DNA of 64,000 nt, from NCBI RefSeq assembly GCF_016757215.1, contig NZ_JAESIY010000002.1, positions 186,001-250,000 of the forward strand. Direction: 5' to 3'. The notes beneath the pieces are model-generated. The model ran no database searches and had not been told where the DNA came from. It saw nothing but the letters and a program-made list of their open reading frames with translations. Positions 45,493-55,114 of the stretch are shown here, in pieces (the stretch's first letter is position 1; every line of letters starts with the position of its first letter). This DNA comes from Fulvivirga sediminis. Lineage in GTDB: Bacteria > Bacteroidota > Bacteroidia > Cytophagales > Cyclobacteriaceae. A program made the translations under genes and the position numbers.

Positions 45493-48400
45493 TTAGAATT
45501 GTACGTTTAACCCTACATTGTAGACCTTCATTTGGGGGTAGAACTCCCCTCTTCCTTCAGGTGCTTCCGGATCGTAAGTGTCCATTTCAGACCAGGTAAT
45601 GAGGTTATTACCATTAGCAAAAACCCTCACCCGCTCTATACCCAGCTTAGCAAAAGAAGCCGGTTTAAAACTATAGGCTATCTCGGCATTTTTAAGCCTT
45701 AGGTAGCTGGCATCTTTAAGCCAATAGTCAGAGGCTTTGTAATTATGATCTCCGGGAGTAGGAGAAAGCTGCACCCTGGGATAAGTAATTTTTTCACCCG
45801 CGGCATAACGTTCGGGAGTCCAGCGCTCCAAGTGTTTGGTGGTAGCATTTCTCCAGTCAGTATCAAAAGCCCAGGCCGCCATTTGATCTATATAAGTAGA
45901 GGTTCTTTCTGCTCCCTGAAATAGCACAGAAAAGTCCCACCCTTTAAACTCAAAGCCAAAAGATAAACCGTAAACAATCTGAGGCAACCTGGAGAATCCT
46001 ATAGGTACGGCATCATAATCATCTATAACACCATCTCCATTTTGATCAACATATCGAATATCTCCGGGTCGAAGCTGCGAAGTGTAAGAAGACGTAGGTG
46101 CATTTTTCAACTCTTCTTCAGTATTATAAATGCCATCACTTTCTAACCCCCAGTACTGACCTACAGAATGCCCTGTCCTTTGAAGCCACTCATAGGCTCT
46201 TTCAGGCTCATCCATATATTTGATTTTATTTTTCGCGAAGGAGTAATTACTCTTAACCCAATATTTGAAAAGGCCTATATGATTATTATAGTTGACTTCT
46301 ACTTCAAAACCTTTATTTTCTACCTTACCAATATTATAAGGTGGTAATTCTGCCTGAACGGTTAGCGGAACGGTGCCCAAATAAGCTAAGATATTATCTC
46401 GGCGCTCTATAAAGTAATCTGCGTTTATCACCAGTTTATCTCCAAAAAAGCTAGATTCCAGGCCTATATCCGTTTTTTTTGCCCTCTCCCAGGTAACATT
46501 AGAATTACCCAATCTACCTTCTCGCGCCCCTGAGTAAAACTGGTAAGAGCCGCCTTCCTGATCACCAAAGTGATAACCTCCTGAATTGGTATAATACACA
46601 GAAGGAAGGTACAAAAAGCGAGCACCTCCAATTTTGTCATTCCCCACCTCTCCATAAGAGGCCCTAATTTTTAAAAAGGAGAGTAATTCAGAGTCTGGCA
46701 TAAAGCCCTCTTCTGTAAGCACCCAACCCACAGAAAAAGAAGGAAAGAACCCAAAGCGAGATCCTTCCGGGAAATTTTCTGAACCATTATAGCCCATATT
46801 TACCTCAGTGAGATATTTAGACTTATAATTATAAGTTACGCGACCTACCAGCCCTTGGTATCCTCTAGGCACATTATATTCCTGCCCGGGAGCGGTATAC
46901 TTCTCTTGCATATAAAGTGCAAGACCACTAACTGTATGATCACCAAACTCACGATTATACTCCAAGGCATACTCTGAATAAACCCTTCGATTTCTACCAT
47001 AGCTTTCGCTGAATGAGAAAGGAGCTGCGTTGCCTTCAAATATAAAAATGGGGTTTGTAGGGTCATCCGGATCTTTAATGATTCGGTAGGTATCCATAGC
47101 CTTGTTACGCCTTACATTGTGGGTATAATAATTATCATAAGCTACCATACCTCTCACTTTTAACCCTTTAGTAATAAAATTAAGCTTATGCTCTAAGCCT
47201 ACGTTAGCGGTAAGGGTACTGGTGAAGTTTTTTTGATATCCGTTGTTTACTATGGCCCCCACAGGATTACCAGAACTAGAAGGCAAGCCTTCTACACCTG
47301 AGATAAGTTTACCATCTATGATACCGGGGTTCATGATAGGATTAGAATTCAGTATTCTGAAAAATATCTCTCCTGCCCCATAACCAGGGTAATTAGAGTC
47401 AGTAAACTGACCTCCCAGTTTTACTGAACCACTAAAATTATCATTAAAATCAATATCAAAATTCGACCTTAAATTATAGCGTTTGTAGCGTGGATTGGCA
47501 GAGAAAGAGTCTTGAATATCTTCGACATCATAAGCTCCATTCTGATCAAAATAGCCGAGACTGATAAAGTACTTGGTCTTATCACTACCTCCTCTCACAT
47601 TAAAATTATGACTTTGCTGAAATGAAAAATCCTTAAGCACAAAATCAAACCAATCAACACTAGGGTGAAAGTATGGATCTTCACCACTTTTATATAGGTC
47701 TATATCTTGTTGAGAGAAATAAGGAGTTTGTCCCATATTCTCACTCGCTTCATTATGCAACTTAGCATATTCATAGCTATTAAGCATTTCAGGCAGCTGT
47801 GTAGGCGTTTGAAAACCGAAGTTGGAGGTATAGCTGATCTGCGGCTTGCCTGCCACTCCTGTTTTAGTAGTAATCATAACCACACCATTAGCACCTCTCA
47901 CTCCAAATACGGCTGTAGCCGAAGCATCTTTAAGAATGGTGACCGTTTCTATTTCATTAGGATCTATCTGATTAAAATTCCGAGGCACACCATCTACTAA
48001 TATCAGCGGATCTGACTCTGAACCACCATTGAGCGTACTAATTCCTCGTATCTTTAGCGTAGACTGATCATAACCTGGCTCCCCACTAGACTGCATGGCT
48101 ATAAGCCCCGGCATACGGCCTACCAGAGAATTACTAATATTAGAAACCGGAGACTGTACCAGTTCACGCGTTTTTATACTGGCCACCGAACCTGTGAGTG
48201 TTTCTTTCTTCTGACTACCATAACCTACTATCACTAGCTCTTCTAATGACTGAGTAGCCGATTTCAAAGAAATATCTATTACAGTGCGATTACCCACAGC
48301 CATCTCCTGAGTGTGCATGCCTATAAAGCTAAATACCAGCACAGTCTGATCATCAGGTACAGTAAGAGAATAACTACCATCTACATCACTAATGGTGCCT

Positions 48401-48879
48401 TTGGTGGTGCCTTTTATTTGAATAGAAACACCGGGAAGAGGGTCACCATTGTCATCAGTAATAACCCCACTGATCTTTCTGTCAGCTATAATCACCTCGA
48501 TATTGTTTTTAGAGGGTTCACTTTTATAAACCGTAATATTGTTGTTTACCTGCCTGAAGGAGACATGGTTACGTAGCGCTATTTTCAAAAGGATATCAGC
48601 TACCATCACCCTCTTTTTCCTCATTGTGAAGCGAGACTTCACATCTAAATCAGAAAAGTAAGAGAATTTGAAAGTGGTAGCTCCTTCTAGTTTATTAAAT
48701 ACTTCCACTAAGGTGTTATCATCAAATGCCAGCTCTACTGACACTTCCTTGACACTCTTTACCTGCTGTATTTTATTACCATACGCAAAGCAGAAAACAG
48801 TGGTGAAGCATGAGAGCAGACATCCTATGAAAAAGTATTTAGTAAAACCATGAATATTTACTAAACATCTTTTATTCAT
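45493..48879 (-). CDS. SusC-family TonB-dependent transporter with STN signalling domain (pair 2)
   Basis: 1128 residues. After the signal peptide comes an STN domain (about 45-120: VEVFNKLEGATTFKFSYF, KIALRNHVSFRQVNN). Next are a CarboxypepD_reg-like domain (about 130-205: RKISGVITDDNGDPLPGVSI) and the SusC box LEELVIVGYGSQKKE. The plug (RGISTLNGGSESDPLILVDG, TILKDASATAVFGVRGANGV) and the barrel ending KVYNVGLNVQF follow. STN is the part that touches the FecR anti-sigma factor, and fecR and the sigma gene lie directly upstream. This transporter is therefore the probable sensor and importer of the locus. Confidence 0.94.
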   Translation of the reverse strand: MNKRCLVNIHGFTKYFFIGCLLSCFTTVFCFAYGNKIQQVKSVKEVSVELAFDDNTLVEVFNKLEGATTFKFSYFSDLDVKSRFTMRKKRVMVADILLKIALRNHVSFRQVNNNITVYKSEPSKNNIEVIIADRKISGVITDDNGDPLPGVSIQIKGTTKGTISDVDGSYSLTVPDDQTVLVFSFIGMHTQEMAVGNRTVIDISLKSATQSLEELVIVGYGSQKKETLTGSVASIKTRELVQSPVSNISNSLVGRMPGLIAMQSSGEPGYDQSTLKIRGISTLNGGSESDPLILVDGVPRNFNQIDPNEIETVTILKDASATAVFGVRGANGVVMITTKTGVAGKPQISYTSNFGFQTPTQLPEMLNSYEYAKLHNEASENMGQTPYFSQQDIDLYKSGEDPYFHPSVDWFDFVLKDFSFQQSHNFNVRGGSDKTKYFISLGYFDQNGAYDVEDIQDSFSANPRYKRYNLRSNFDIDFNDNFSGSVKLGGQFTDSNYPGYGAGEIFFRILNSNPIMNPGIIDGKLISGVEGLPSSSGNPVGAIVNNGYQKNFTSTLTANVGLEHKLNFITKGLKVRGMVAYDNYYTHNVRRNKAMDTYRIIKDPDDPTNPIFIFEGNAAPFSFSESYGRNRRVYSEYALEYNREFGDHTVSGLALYMQEKYTAPGQEYNVPRGYQGLVGRVTYNYKSKYLTEVNMGYNGSENFPEGSRFGFFPSFSVGWVLTEEGFMPDSELLSFLKIRASYGEVGNDKIGGARFLYLPSVYYTNSGGYHFGDQEGGSYQFYSGAREGRLGNSNVTWERAKKTDIGLESSFFGDKLVINADYFIERRDNILAYLGTVPLTVQAELPPYNIGKVENKGFEVEVNYNNHIGLFKYWVKSNYSFAKNKIKYMDEPERAYEWLQRTGHSVGQYWGLESDGIYNTEEELKNAPTSSYTSQLRPGDIRYVDQNGDGVIDDYDAVPIGFSRLPQIVYGLSFGFEFKGWDFSVLFQGAERTSTYIDQMAAWAFDTDWRNATTKHLERWTPERYAAGEKITYPRVQLSPTPGDHNYKASDYWLKDASYLRLKNAEIAYSFKPASFAKLGIERVRVFANGNNLITWSEMDTYDPEAPEGRGEFYPQMKVYNVGLNVQF

Positions 48880-48971
48880 TATATTTGAGTTGGTTTTTAA
48901 TGATTAGAAACTTTAAAAACTAGCCGATTAAAATAGGTTACTTGGCGGTGCTTTATTTTAATCAGCGTATA

Positions 48972-48997
48972 AACCTGTGACTACTGAGTCGCAGGTT
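48972..48997 (-). terminator. Hairpin between fecR and susC
   Basis: AACCTGTGACT and AGTCGCAGGTT pair with one mismatch around a 4-nt loop. The minus strand continues TATACG; the plus side has TTTTT. It may separate sigma/fecR transcription from that of the susC operon. Confidence 0.5.
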
Positions 48998-49028
48998 TTT
49001 ATGGCTTATTTCTAGGGTATTTCATAGC

Positions 49029-50051
49029 TCAGGGGTTAAAGGTTATATCTACATGTTTACCATTAATTTTATATTCAAAGTCTTTACTATATTTAATTGA
49101 ATTGAAAATATTGCTGAGATAATCATTACCATCATAGTGTCCTGAGACCTTAAAATCATCAGGTATTCTTCCACTCACGTGGATATTGACACCATACCAC
49201 CTTTCAAGAGTTTTTATTACAGCCTCCAGGTTGTCATCTTTAAAATAGATGACCCCTTCCTTCCAGCTCATAATCTGTTGCTGATTAAAACTCGTTTTTA
49301 AAATAGCCTTATCTGTTTTATTTAAAGTAAGTTGAAAACCAGGAGTAAGCACATAATCCTTGTTTTCAGTAGCCTCAATAATTTTCACCCTTCCTGTAAC
49401 CAGAGCTACTTCTACCGTTGCTTCTTTTGGAAATGATTTGATATTAAAAGAAGTACCGAGTACCTCCGTGGTAAGAGCACTGGTTTTAACCTTGAAAGGA
49501 TGCTTTTTATCTTCTGTAACCTCAAAGAATGCCTCTCCCGAAAGGGTCACCTCCCTATTTTTTTGAAAATTATTAAGATATTGAAGCTCAGAATCAGAAT
49601 TAAGCCATACTACTGATCCATCAGGAAGTTGAATCTTACTCTTTTGTCCGCTCTTTGTAGTATACCTTTCATAACACTCTTCTTTAAGGCGGGTTTCCTT
49701 TTTATCTAAAATCAAAAATAAAGAGACAGCTATCAGCATAGACACGGCAGCTGCGACATACCATGTTCTATTATGGTTTCTTCTTTTATACCTGTAAATG
49801 GGCACAACCTTGGGCTTTTCACTTTCACGTTCTTCTAGCTTATCAGTTATTTTACTAAAAAGCCTATCCCCATCTTCTGATACTGATGTGATTTCAGTTT
49901 CTTCCCACAAGTATTTAAGTTGATGATAAAGCTTCCTATTTTCACCAGACTCATTAATCCAGGATATTAATTGTCGGATTTCATGTATACTAGCTTCGCC
50001 TGCAAAATATTTGCTTATTAAAATATCGATATCGTCGTAGTCCTGGTGCAT
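49029..50051 (-). CDS. FecR-family anti-sigma factor
   Basis: 340 residues. The N-terminal cytoplasmic part (DIDILISKYFAGEASIHEI) binds the sigma factor. One membrane helix follows (TWYVAAAVSMLIAVSLFLIL). The periplasmic FecR domain (YTTKSGQKSKIQLPDGSVVWLNSDSELQ and REVTLSGEAFFEVTED) is next. The C-terminal DUF4974-like part (DDNLEAVIKTLERWYGVNI) is thought to contact the STN of SusC. It lies 81 bp after the sigma gene and upstream of the STN-SusC gene. The expected route is ligand, SusC, FecR, sigma release. Confidence 0.93.
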   Translation of the reverse strand: MHQDYDDIDILISKYFAGEASIHEIRQLISWINESGENRKLYHQLKYLWEETEITSVSEDGDRLFSKITDKLEERESEKPKVVPIYRYKRRNHNRTWYVAAAVSMLIAVSLFLILDKKETRLKEECYERYTTKSGQKSKIQLPDGSVVWLNSDSELQYLNNFQKNREVTLSGEAFFEVTEDKKHPFKVKTSALTTEVLGTSFNIKSFPKEATVEVALVTGRVKIIEATENKDYVLTPGFQLTLNKTDKAILKTSFNQQQIMSWKEGVIYFKDDNLEAVIKTLERWYGVNIHVSGRIPDDFKVSGHYDGNDYLSNIFNSIKYSKDFEYKINGKHVDITFNP

Positions 50052-50132
50052 AGAATTCTCTCTGAATTATACTTAGGACGGGAGCTGTAGTAAATACCCC
50101 CAAACGACTTAGCATATTTTTAACTTTTTTTT

Positions 50133-50738
50133 CTAAAAGAAGAAATAATAGAACTTGCTCAGTTGCTTTTTATCCTCAAAGGCCAAGTATGATTTCATTG
50201 CCTCTCGCAAGCGCTTGGTAGCTATGCCCATTTGATTTTCAACAGTTTTTTTTGAAACATCCAGAAAAGAAGCCGCCTCCTCATACTTCATCCCCTCCTC
50301 CTTTATAAGCCGATATATCAGCTGGCAGCGCTCTGGCAGTGCATTAATCACTCTTTCTAATTCTAATAACCATTCCTTATGAATCAACTTTCCCTCAGGA
50401 TTAGCCATATCTTTTATTTGCAACACCGAAGCCTGATCTATTGAAATGCAGGATAAGTCTTTTACCTTACGAAGATGGTCTATAGAAAGGTGTTTAGTTT
50501 TCAGATATAAAAAACTATTAATTTTTCTGATTTCATTTATCGTTAACCTATTTTTCCACAGATACACAAAAACTTCAGAGACCACCTCCTCAGCAATTTC
50601 TCTATTACCTGTAAGGAAACCCGCATATTGTAGTAACTGGGCATGATAAATATCAAATAGCCTTCTGAATGATTGCTGGCAGCTGTCATTGTTTATTTTT
50701 TGTAGTAAAGAATTGATGTAAAGGTTTTGTTCAGGCAT
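50133..50738 (-). CDS. ECF-type RNA polymerase sigma factor (sigma-70 family, Bacteroidota PUL type)
   Basis: 201 residues. Region 2 is recognisable in FRRLFDIYHAQLLQYAGFLTG and EIAEEVVSEVFVYLWKN. Region 4 is in INALPERCQLIYRLIKEEGMKYEEAASFLDVSKKTVENQM. No region 3 is present, as expected for ECF. It begins the minus-strand locus and is likely held by the FecR protein until SusC signals. Its targets should be the susC promoter region at 48880-49028 and perhaps its own. The C-terminal FYYFFF tail is unusual but short. Confidence 0.93.
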   Translation of the reverse strand: MPEQNLYINSLLQKINNDSCQQSFRRLFDIYHAQLLQYAGFLTGNREIAEEVVSEVFVYLWKNRLTINEIRKINSFLYLKTKHLSIDHLRKVKDLSCISIDQASVLQIKDMANPEGKLIHKEWLLELERVINALPERCQLIYRLIKEEGMKYEEAASFLDVSKKTVENQMGIATKRLREAMKSYLAFEDKKQLSKFYYFFF

Positions 50739-51134
50739 TAATTATAAGGTTGCAGTTGAGTACTTTCAGTATGAAATCAGACTGAAACGCCTGGTAATTA
50801 ATTAAAAATTAACAATTAATTCAAGTCGAAAACGAAACCAGTCAATATTATCCTATCATCCATCAAAATCATATCATAATTAACTGAAATTTAAACCTAA
50901 AATGAGTGGGGAAATTTTAGAAAGGAGTCAATTTAACTTTCAATTAATAAAAAGTTAAAAGTATATGAACAGAAGAAATCGATGCCAGAAACGGCTGGGC
51001 AGGATACTTTTTGAGAGGTTTTATTAAAGATTCCGAAGTGACATCAGGTCTCTTGAGTTATTTTAAGGCAGGAAGATTTTTTTATTTCTATGGTCTTTAC
51101 TGTCTGATTATCAGCCTCTACTATATAAAGAAAA
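50739..51134. other. Intergenic stretch before the sigma gene
   Basis: About 400 bp of AT-rich DNA with no recognised gene. It should contain the promoter of the sigma/fecR unit (minus strand). I could not find a TTTG/TAnnTTTG pair, so that promoter may be of another type. Confidence 0.4.
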
Positions 51135-51177
51135 AATCATCGTCATCCTCGCTGAAAGCTGGGAGATGACGATGATT
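51135..51177 (-). terminator. Strong intrinsic terminator after the CoA-binding protein gene
   Basis: Perfect 13-bp arms AATCATCGTCATC and GATGACGATGATT. The minus strand continues TTTTCTTTATATAG. It ends the oxidoreductase/CoA-binding operon. Confidence 0.8.
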
Positions 51178-51259
51178 GTATGAGATAAAGTATACAGATT
51201 ATATTCTCTGTATATAGTTTATTAATCTAATTTTTAGAAGGGTGAAAAATAATCAGCTT

Positions 51260-51625
51260 TCAATAATTACCTACACTTAGCATAACTAAGGTACAAGCCC
51301 TTTCTGTTTGCACACCTTTATCTTTAGCCAGTTTTTCGAACTCTTCATTTTCTGTACCTGGATTAAAAATAATACGCTTAGGCTCCAGGCTTAAGATATA
51401 ATCATACCATTCAGGTTGGTTTTGAGGCCCTATGTACATGGTTACCGTATCTAGTCCTTCTACTTTTGGCTTCTCTCGCAAATTTAAAATTTCCTCACCT
51501 TGTACTTCGCCTTTCTTAATTCCTATTGGCACTATTTCATGTCCGTGAGAAGTTAGCCTCTCTGCCGCTGCATATGCATAACGAGAAGTATTAGTAGTAG
51601 CTCCAATTATAGCTGTCTTCTTCAT
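51260..51625 (-). CDS. CoA-binding domain protein (YccU-like)
   Basis: 121 residues, one Rossmann-like CoA-binding domain: KKTAIIGATTNTSRYAYAAAERLTSHGHEIVPIG. Members resemble the CoA-binding part of succinyl-CoA synthetase, and their role is not settled. ERACTLVMLSVG is the usual C-terminus. The start overlaps the stop of the FAD protein by 4 nt (ATGA), so the two are translationally coupled. A clear terminator follows. Confidence 0.9.
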   Translation of the reverse strand: MKKTAIIGATTNTSRYAYAAAERLTSHGHEIVPIGIKKGEVQGEEILNLREKPKVEGLDTVTMYIGPQNQPEWYDYILSLEPKRIIFNPGTENEEFEKLAKDKGVQTERACTLVMLSVGNY

Positions 51626-53199
51626 AATATTTGCTTATTTAAGTATTTCATTAGCACCGCTTCTGCGCAGCGCTCCCCGTCCATGGCTGCAGAAACTATG
51701 CCTCCGGCATAACCAGCCCCTTCACCACACGGGTACAATCTACTTAAAGAAACATGCTCCAGGCTTTCTTTGTTTCTAGGTATTCTCACAGGGGAGGAAG
51801 TACGGCTTTCCACCCCTATAATTTGAGCTTCATTGGTATAATAGCCTTTCATTTTTTTACCGAAAGCCTTGAAGCTTTTCCTAAGGCTTTTAGCAATAAA
51901 TTCCGGTAACACCTGTGTCATGTCCATAGACATCAGACCCGGTTGATAAGAGGTATCATTCAAAGCCGTAGAAACCTTACCTTCTACGAAATCCACCATT
52001 CGCTGTGCCGGGGCTGTTTGCCCTCCTCCAGTAATATGACATGCTTTTTGCTCCACTTCCTTCTGAAATTGCAGACCAGCTAATCTACCATATTGCTTAT
52101 AAGCCTGTAGATCATCTAACTCTACTGATACCACCATGCCCGAATTAGCATATTTAGAATCCCTTCTTGATGGACTCATCCCATTAACTACCAACTCTCC
52201 CGGTGCGGTAGCAGCTGGTACTATAAATCCTCCGGGACACATACAAAAAGAGAATACTCCTCTATTTTTTCCATTATTGGTTTCTACCTGGTTAACCAAA
52301 GCATAGGAAGATGCTGGTAAATAAGGCCCTCTATCCGTTTCACAATGATACTGTATCCTATCTATCAGATTTTGGGGATGTTCTATTCTAACACCTAAGG
52401 CGAAAGGCTTTTCTTCTATGGTTATTCCTGTGGCATCCAAAAGCTCAAAAATATCACGAGCAGAGTGACCAGTGGCTAAAATCACCGCATCTCCCTTTAT
52501 TGCAGAGTCATCATTTACCTTAACACCTGTCAGAGCTCCATTTTCAATAATAAAATCAGTTACTTTACTATCAAAATGTACCTCTCCACCTGACGCCAGT
52601 ATACTTTCTCTAAGCTCAGTGACTATTTTAGGCAGTTTATTAGTGCCTATATGAGGGTGAGCATCATATAAGATTTCCTCCCTGGCACCATGAGCCACAA
52701 ATATTTCCAGTATGCGCTGTACATCACCTCTTTTCTTGGAACGAGTATAAAGCTTTCCGTCTGAATAAGTACCAGCCCCTCCTTCTCCAAAGCAATAGTT
52801 AGAATCAGGATTCACCACATGCTCTTTATTGATGGCGGCCAGATCACGCCTTCTGGCTTTTACATCTTTTCCTCTTTCTATCACTATTGGCTTTATGTTA
52901 TGCTCAATAAGCCGTAGTGCAGCAAAAAGACCTGCAGGCCCCGCACCTACAATAATCACTTGTTTTTGAGAGGCTACATTAGGGTAATATTTCTTGTAGC
53001 TTATTAATGGGGTCTTAGCCGCTTCATTAGGAAAGCGTTCTAGCTGTACCCTCACCCACACCTGGCTCTGGCGAGCATCTACTGACCTCTTTACAATTCT
53101 GTAAGCAGCTCCCTTGCCTACCTTCTTCTGAGCTAGCTGATGAAATACTTCTTCATCATATGCCTCCTCAGGACGCAGTTTTAGTTCTATCTTTTTCAA
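51622..53199 (-). CDS. FAD-dependent oxidoreductase, uncharacterised dehydrogenase family
   Basis: 525 residues. After an N-terminal domain of about 90 residues, the FAD-binding motif is VIIVGAGPAGLFAALRLI, then PIVIERGKDVKARRRDL. The segment NYCFGEGGAGTYSDGKLYTR and the end LYPCGEGAGYAGGIVSAAMDGE are typical of this widely conserved but poorly characterised family. LATGHSARDIFELL marks the second Rossmann part. The substrate is unknown; a flavoprotein on a CoA- or thiol-related substrate is hinted at by the coupled CoA-binding gene. Confidence 0.9.
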   Translation of the reverse strand: MKKIELKLRPEEAYDEEVFHQLAQKKVGKGAAYRIVKRSVDARQSQVWVRVQLERFPNEAAKTPLISYKKYYPNVASQKQVIIVGAGPAGLFAALRLIEHNIKPIVIERGKDVKARRRDLAAINKEHVVNPDSNYCFGEGGAGTYSDGKLYTRSKKRGDVQRILEIFVAHGAREEILYDAHPHIGTNKLPKIVTELRESILASGGEVHFDSKVTDFIIENGALTGVKVNDDSAIKGDAVILATGHSARDIFELLDATGITIEEKPFALGVRIEHPQNLIDRIQYHCETDRGPYLPASSYALVNQVETNNGKNRGVFSFCMCPGGFIVPAATAPGELVVNGMSPSRRDSKYANSGMVVSVELDDLQAYKQYGRLAGLQFQKEVEQKACHITGGGQTAPAQRMVDFVEGKVSTALNDTSYQPGLMSMDMTQVLPEFIAKSLRKSFKAFGKKMKGYYTNEAQIIGVESRTSSPVRIPRNKESLEHVSLSRLYPCGEGAGYAGGIVSAAMDGERCAEAVLMKYLNKQIL

Positions 53200-53224
53200 G
53201 TTGTAAGGTTTTTATCCTTAAATA

Positions 53225-55114
53225 TTATCTTCTTCGCCTTCTACCAATAGAAAACGAATACCCCAAATTAAGTCCAAAATTATAGGCAAAAGAAACATTG
53301 CCCTTTTCCAGGTTATCAAATGCTCTACCAGCATAACTGTCTTGCGAAAAGCTTCTGTATCCCCCACCACCACTAATAAAGGCGTCGGCAGTAAAACCTC
53401 CTTCTGTAGTAGACTGAATAAGCCTGTATCCTAACATTAATGAATACTCCACCCTATGTTCTTTGGCTTGTACTCTAATAACATTTTCTGGCTGTGATAT
53501 TACGTTAGAATAATGATTTAGGTTGGAAAAGCGAACTACATGGCCAAAGTACCACATTTCATAGGCGCTAAAAGGGTTATAAAACTTTTGTTTTATAGCT
53601 ACTCGATACCCCCTCTTATAATTATCATAAAGCGGAACATTATTATCATCTTCAAAAAATGGATCTCTCACCCCTTCAAACTCAAACTCCACCCCCATTC
53701 TCTCTTCCATGTACAGCTCCATGCCACAAGGCAGCCTGTTTACAAAAACTGACAATGGACTTAAGCTTACTATAAAACCTCTATATTCATTCCTTTTTGG
53801 TTCAAAATAAGAACGCCTTTTTCCTTTAAACTTATAATCAGCTATTCCGTAGTTAAACTTCTCTTTTTCCTTAAGGTCTTCTCGCTTAATCACACCTTTT
53901 CCATATACGGGATGGTAATACCCTGTAAGTTCGCCATCCTCCCCAAACAACTTCCACCTTCCTATTTTTTTACCATTTTCTATAGTTCCGGTAGTTTGTA
54001 CTGTAGTTCCATCATGAAAATAGCCTGTATATTCTCCCATTCCATCTTCAAATTCACTTTCCCCTTCAAGCACTCCATCTTCATAGTAATATTTCCATAA
54101 ACCACTATAAAGTCCGTCCTCTATCCTGCCTTCCGCTTTAAGCTCTCCGGTTTCATAAAACTCCTTATATGAACCACTCCCTTTATCAAATATACTTTCT
54201 CCCTTTAAGGTTCCGTCAGGATAATATAAAGTCCAAAGTCCATCCTTCTTACCTTGGTTGAAGCTACCTTTAGAACTCAGCTCGCCATTTTCAAAATAAT
54301 AGTGCCACTCACCGGCCGGTTCATTATTAGAAAAGTCACCTGAAGCAGAAACTTCTCCATTTCTATGATAGTACTTCCAAAGGCCAGACTTTTCATCACC
54401 CACATAATTACCTTTGGCTTGTAATGATCCGTCTTTATAATAGTACTTCCATTCGCCTGTATTGGCATTGCCTACTCTGGGGCCTTCCGCCCTGGTTTCT
54501 CCTGTTCGAAAAAACTCTGTAAACAAACCTTTTCCTCCTGAATAGTCTATGCTACCCTTTTTGCCACCATCTTCATAGTAAAATTCCCAAAGTCCTTCTC
54601 TTCTTCCTTCTTTGAAAATACCCTTTTCTTTTAGCTCGCCACTTTCATAGTAAATACTCCATTGGCCCACCCTTTTTCTATCTTTAATGCGGCCTTCCAT
54701 ATTCTTAATGCCACTCTCAAAAAAGTATTCCCAATAACCATCACTAGAACCAGGCTCCAGATCACCGCGCATTTTCAGCTTACCATCTTCATAAAAAAAC
54801 TCCCATATGCCCACTGTTTCATTATTTGAAAAGCTGCCTAATGATTCTAAATTTCCATTAATATAATAAGACTGATATTTACCTTCCAGCGTATTAGAGA
54901 TAGTATCTTTTACATGATAAATCTCCTTTATCTGATCTTTATTCTCGTCATGATAAGTATACTGTACATATTGAGCTTGTACTGATTTACAGTTCAACAA
55001 ACAAAATAAAATTAACAGTATGTAAATTCCGCTCCCTTTCAAAACCACATCTTTAAAGTACACCCCTAATCTGTTTTTCCTAATACCTCCTTTAGCAACC
55101 ATGACTTTCCCCAT
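53225..55114 (-). CDS. Exported MORN-repeat (YwqK-like) protein
   Basis: Up to 629 residues. A hydrophobic segment (IYILLILFCLLNCKSVQAQ) looks like a signal peptide. Residues about 60-410 hold some 14 repeats of about 22-23 residues with the pattern G.W.YYYEDG.L..KG.F..G...G, seen in YwqK/MORN proteins. The last 200 residues look beta-rich and end NLGYSFSIGRRRRR, like a small outer-membrane barrel. Starts at GTG 55063 or TTG 55042 would give a shorter, more typical signal and avoid the 49-bp overlap with the dioxygenase gene. Function unknown. Confidence 0.75.
   Translation of the reverse strand: MGKVMVAKGGIRKNRLGVYFKDVVLKGSGIYILLILFCLLNCKSVQAQYVQYTYHDENKDQIKEIYHVKDTISNTLEGKYQSYYINGNLESLGSFSNNETVGIWEFFYEDGKLKMRGDLEPGSSDGYWEYFFESGIKNMEGRIKDRKRVGQWSIYYESGELKEKGIFKEGRREGLWEFYYEDGGKKGSIDYSGGKGLFTEFFRTGETRAEGPRVGNANTGEWKYYYKDGSLQAKGNYVGDEKSGLWKYYHRNGEVSASGDFSNNEPAGEWHYYFENGELSSKGSFNQGKKDGLWTLYYPDGTLKGESIFDKGSGSYKEFYETGELKAEGRIEDGLYSGLWKYYYEDGVLEGESEFEDGMGEYTGYFHDGTTVQTTGTIENGKKIGRWKLFGEDGELTGYYHPVYGKGVIKREDLKEKEKFNYGIADYKFKGKRRSYFEPKRNEYRGFIVSLSPLSVFVNRLPCGMELYMEERMGVEFEFEGVRDPFFEDDNNVPLYDNYKRGYRVAIKQKFYNPFSAYEMWYFGHVVRFSNLNHYSNVISQPENVIRVQAKEHRVEYSLMLGYRLIQSTTEGGFTADAFISGGGGYRSFSQDSYAGRAFDNLEKGNVSFAYNFGLNLGYSFSIGRRRRR

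Noticed and set aside
50881-51130. Transposase remnant suggested by a short frame with NRRNRCQKRLGR
   Set aside because: The frame ends after about 20 codons and no family pattern supports it.
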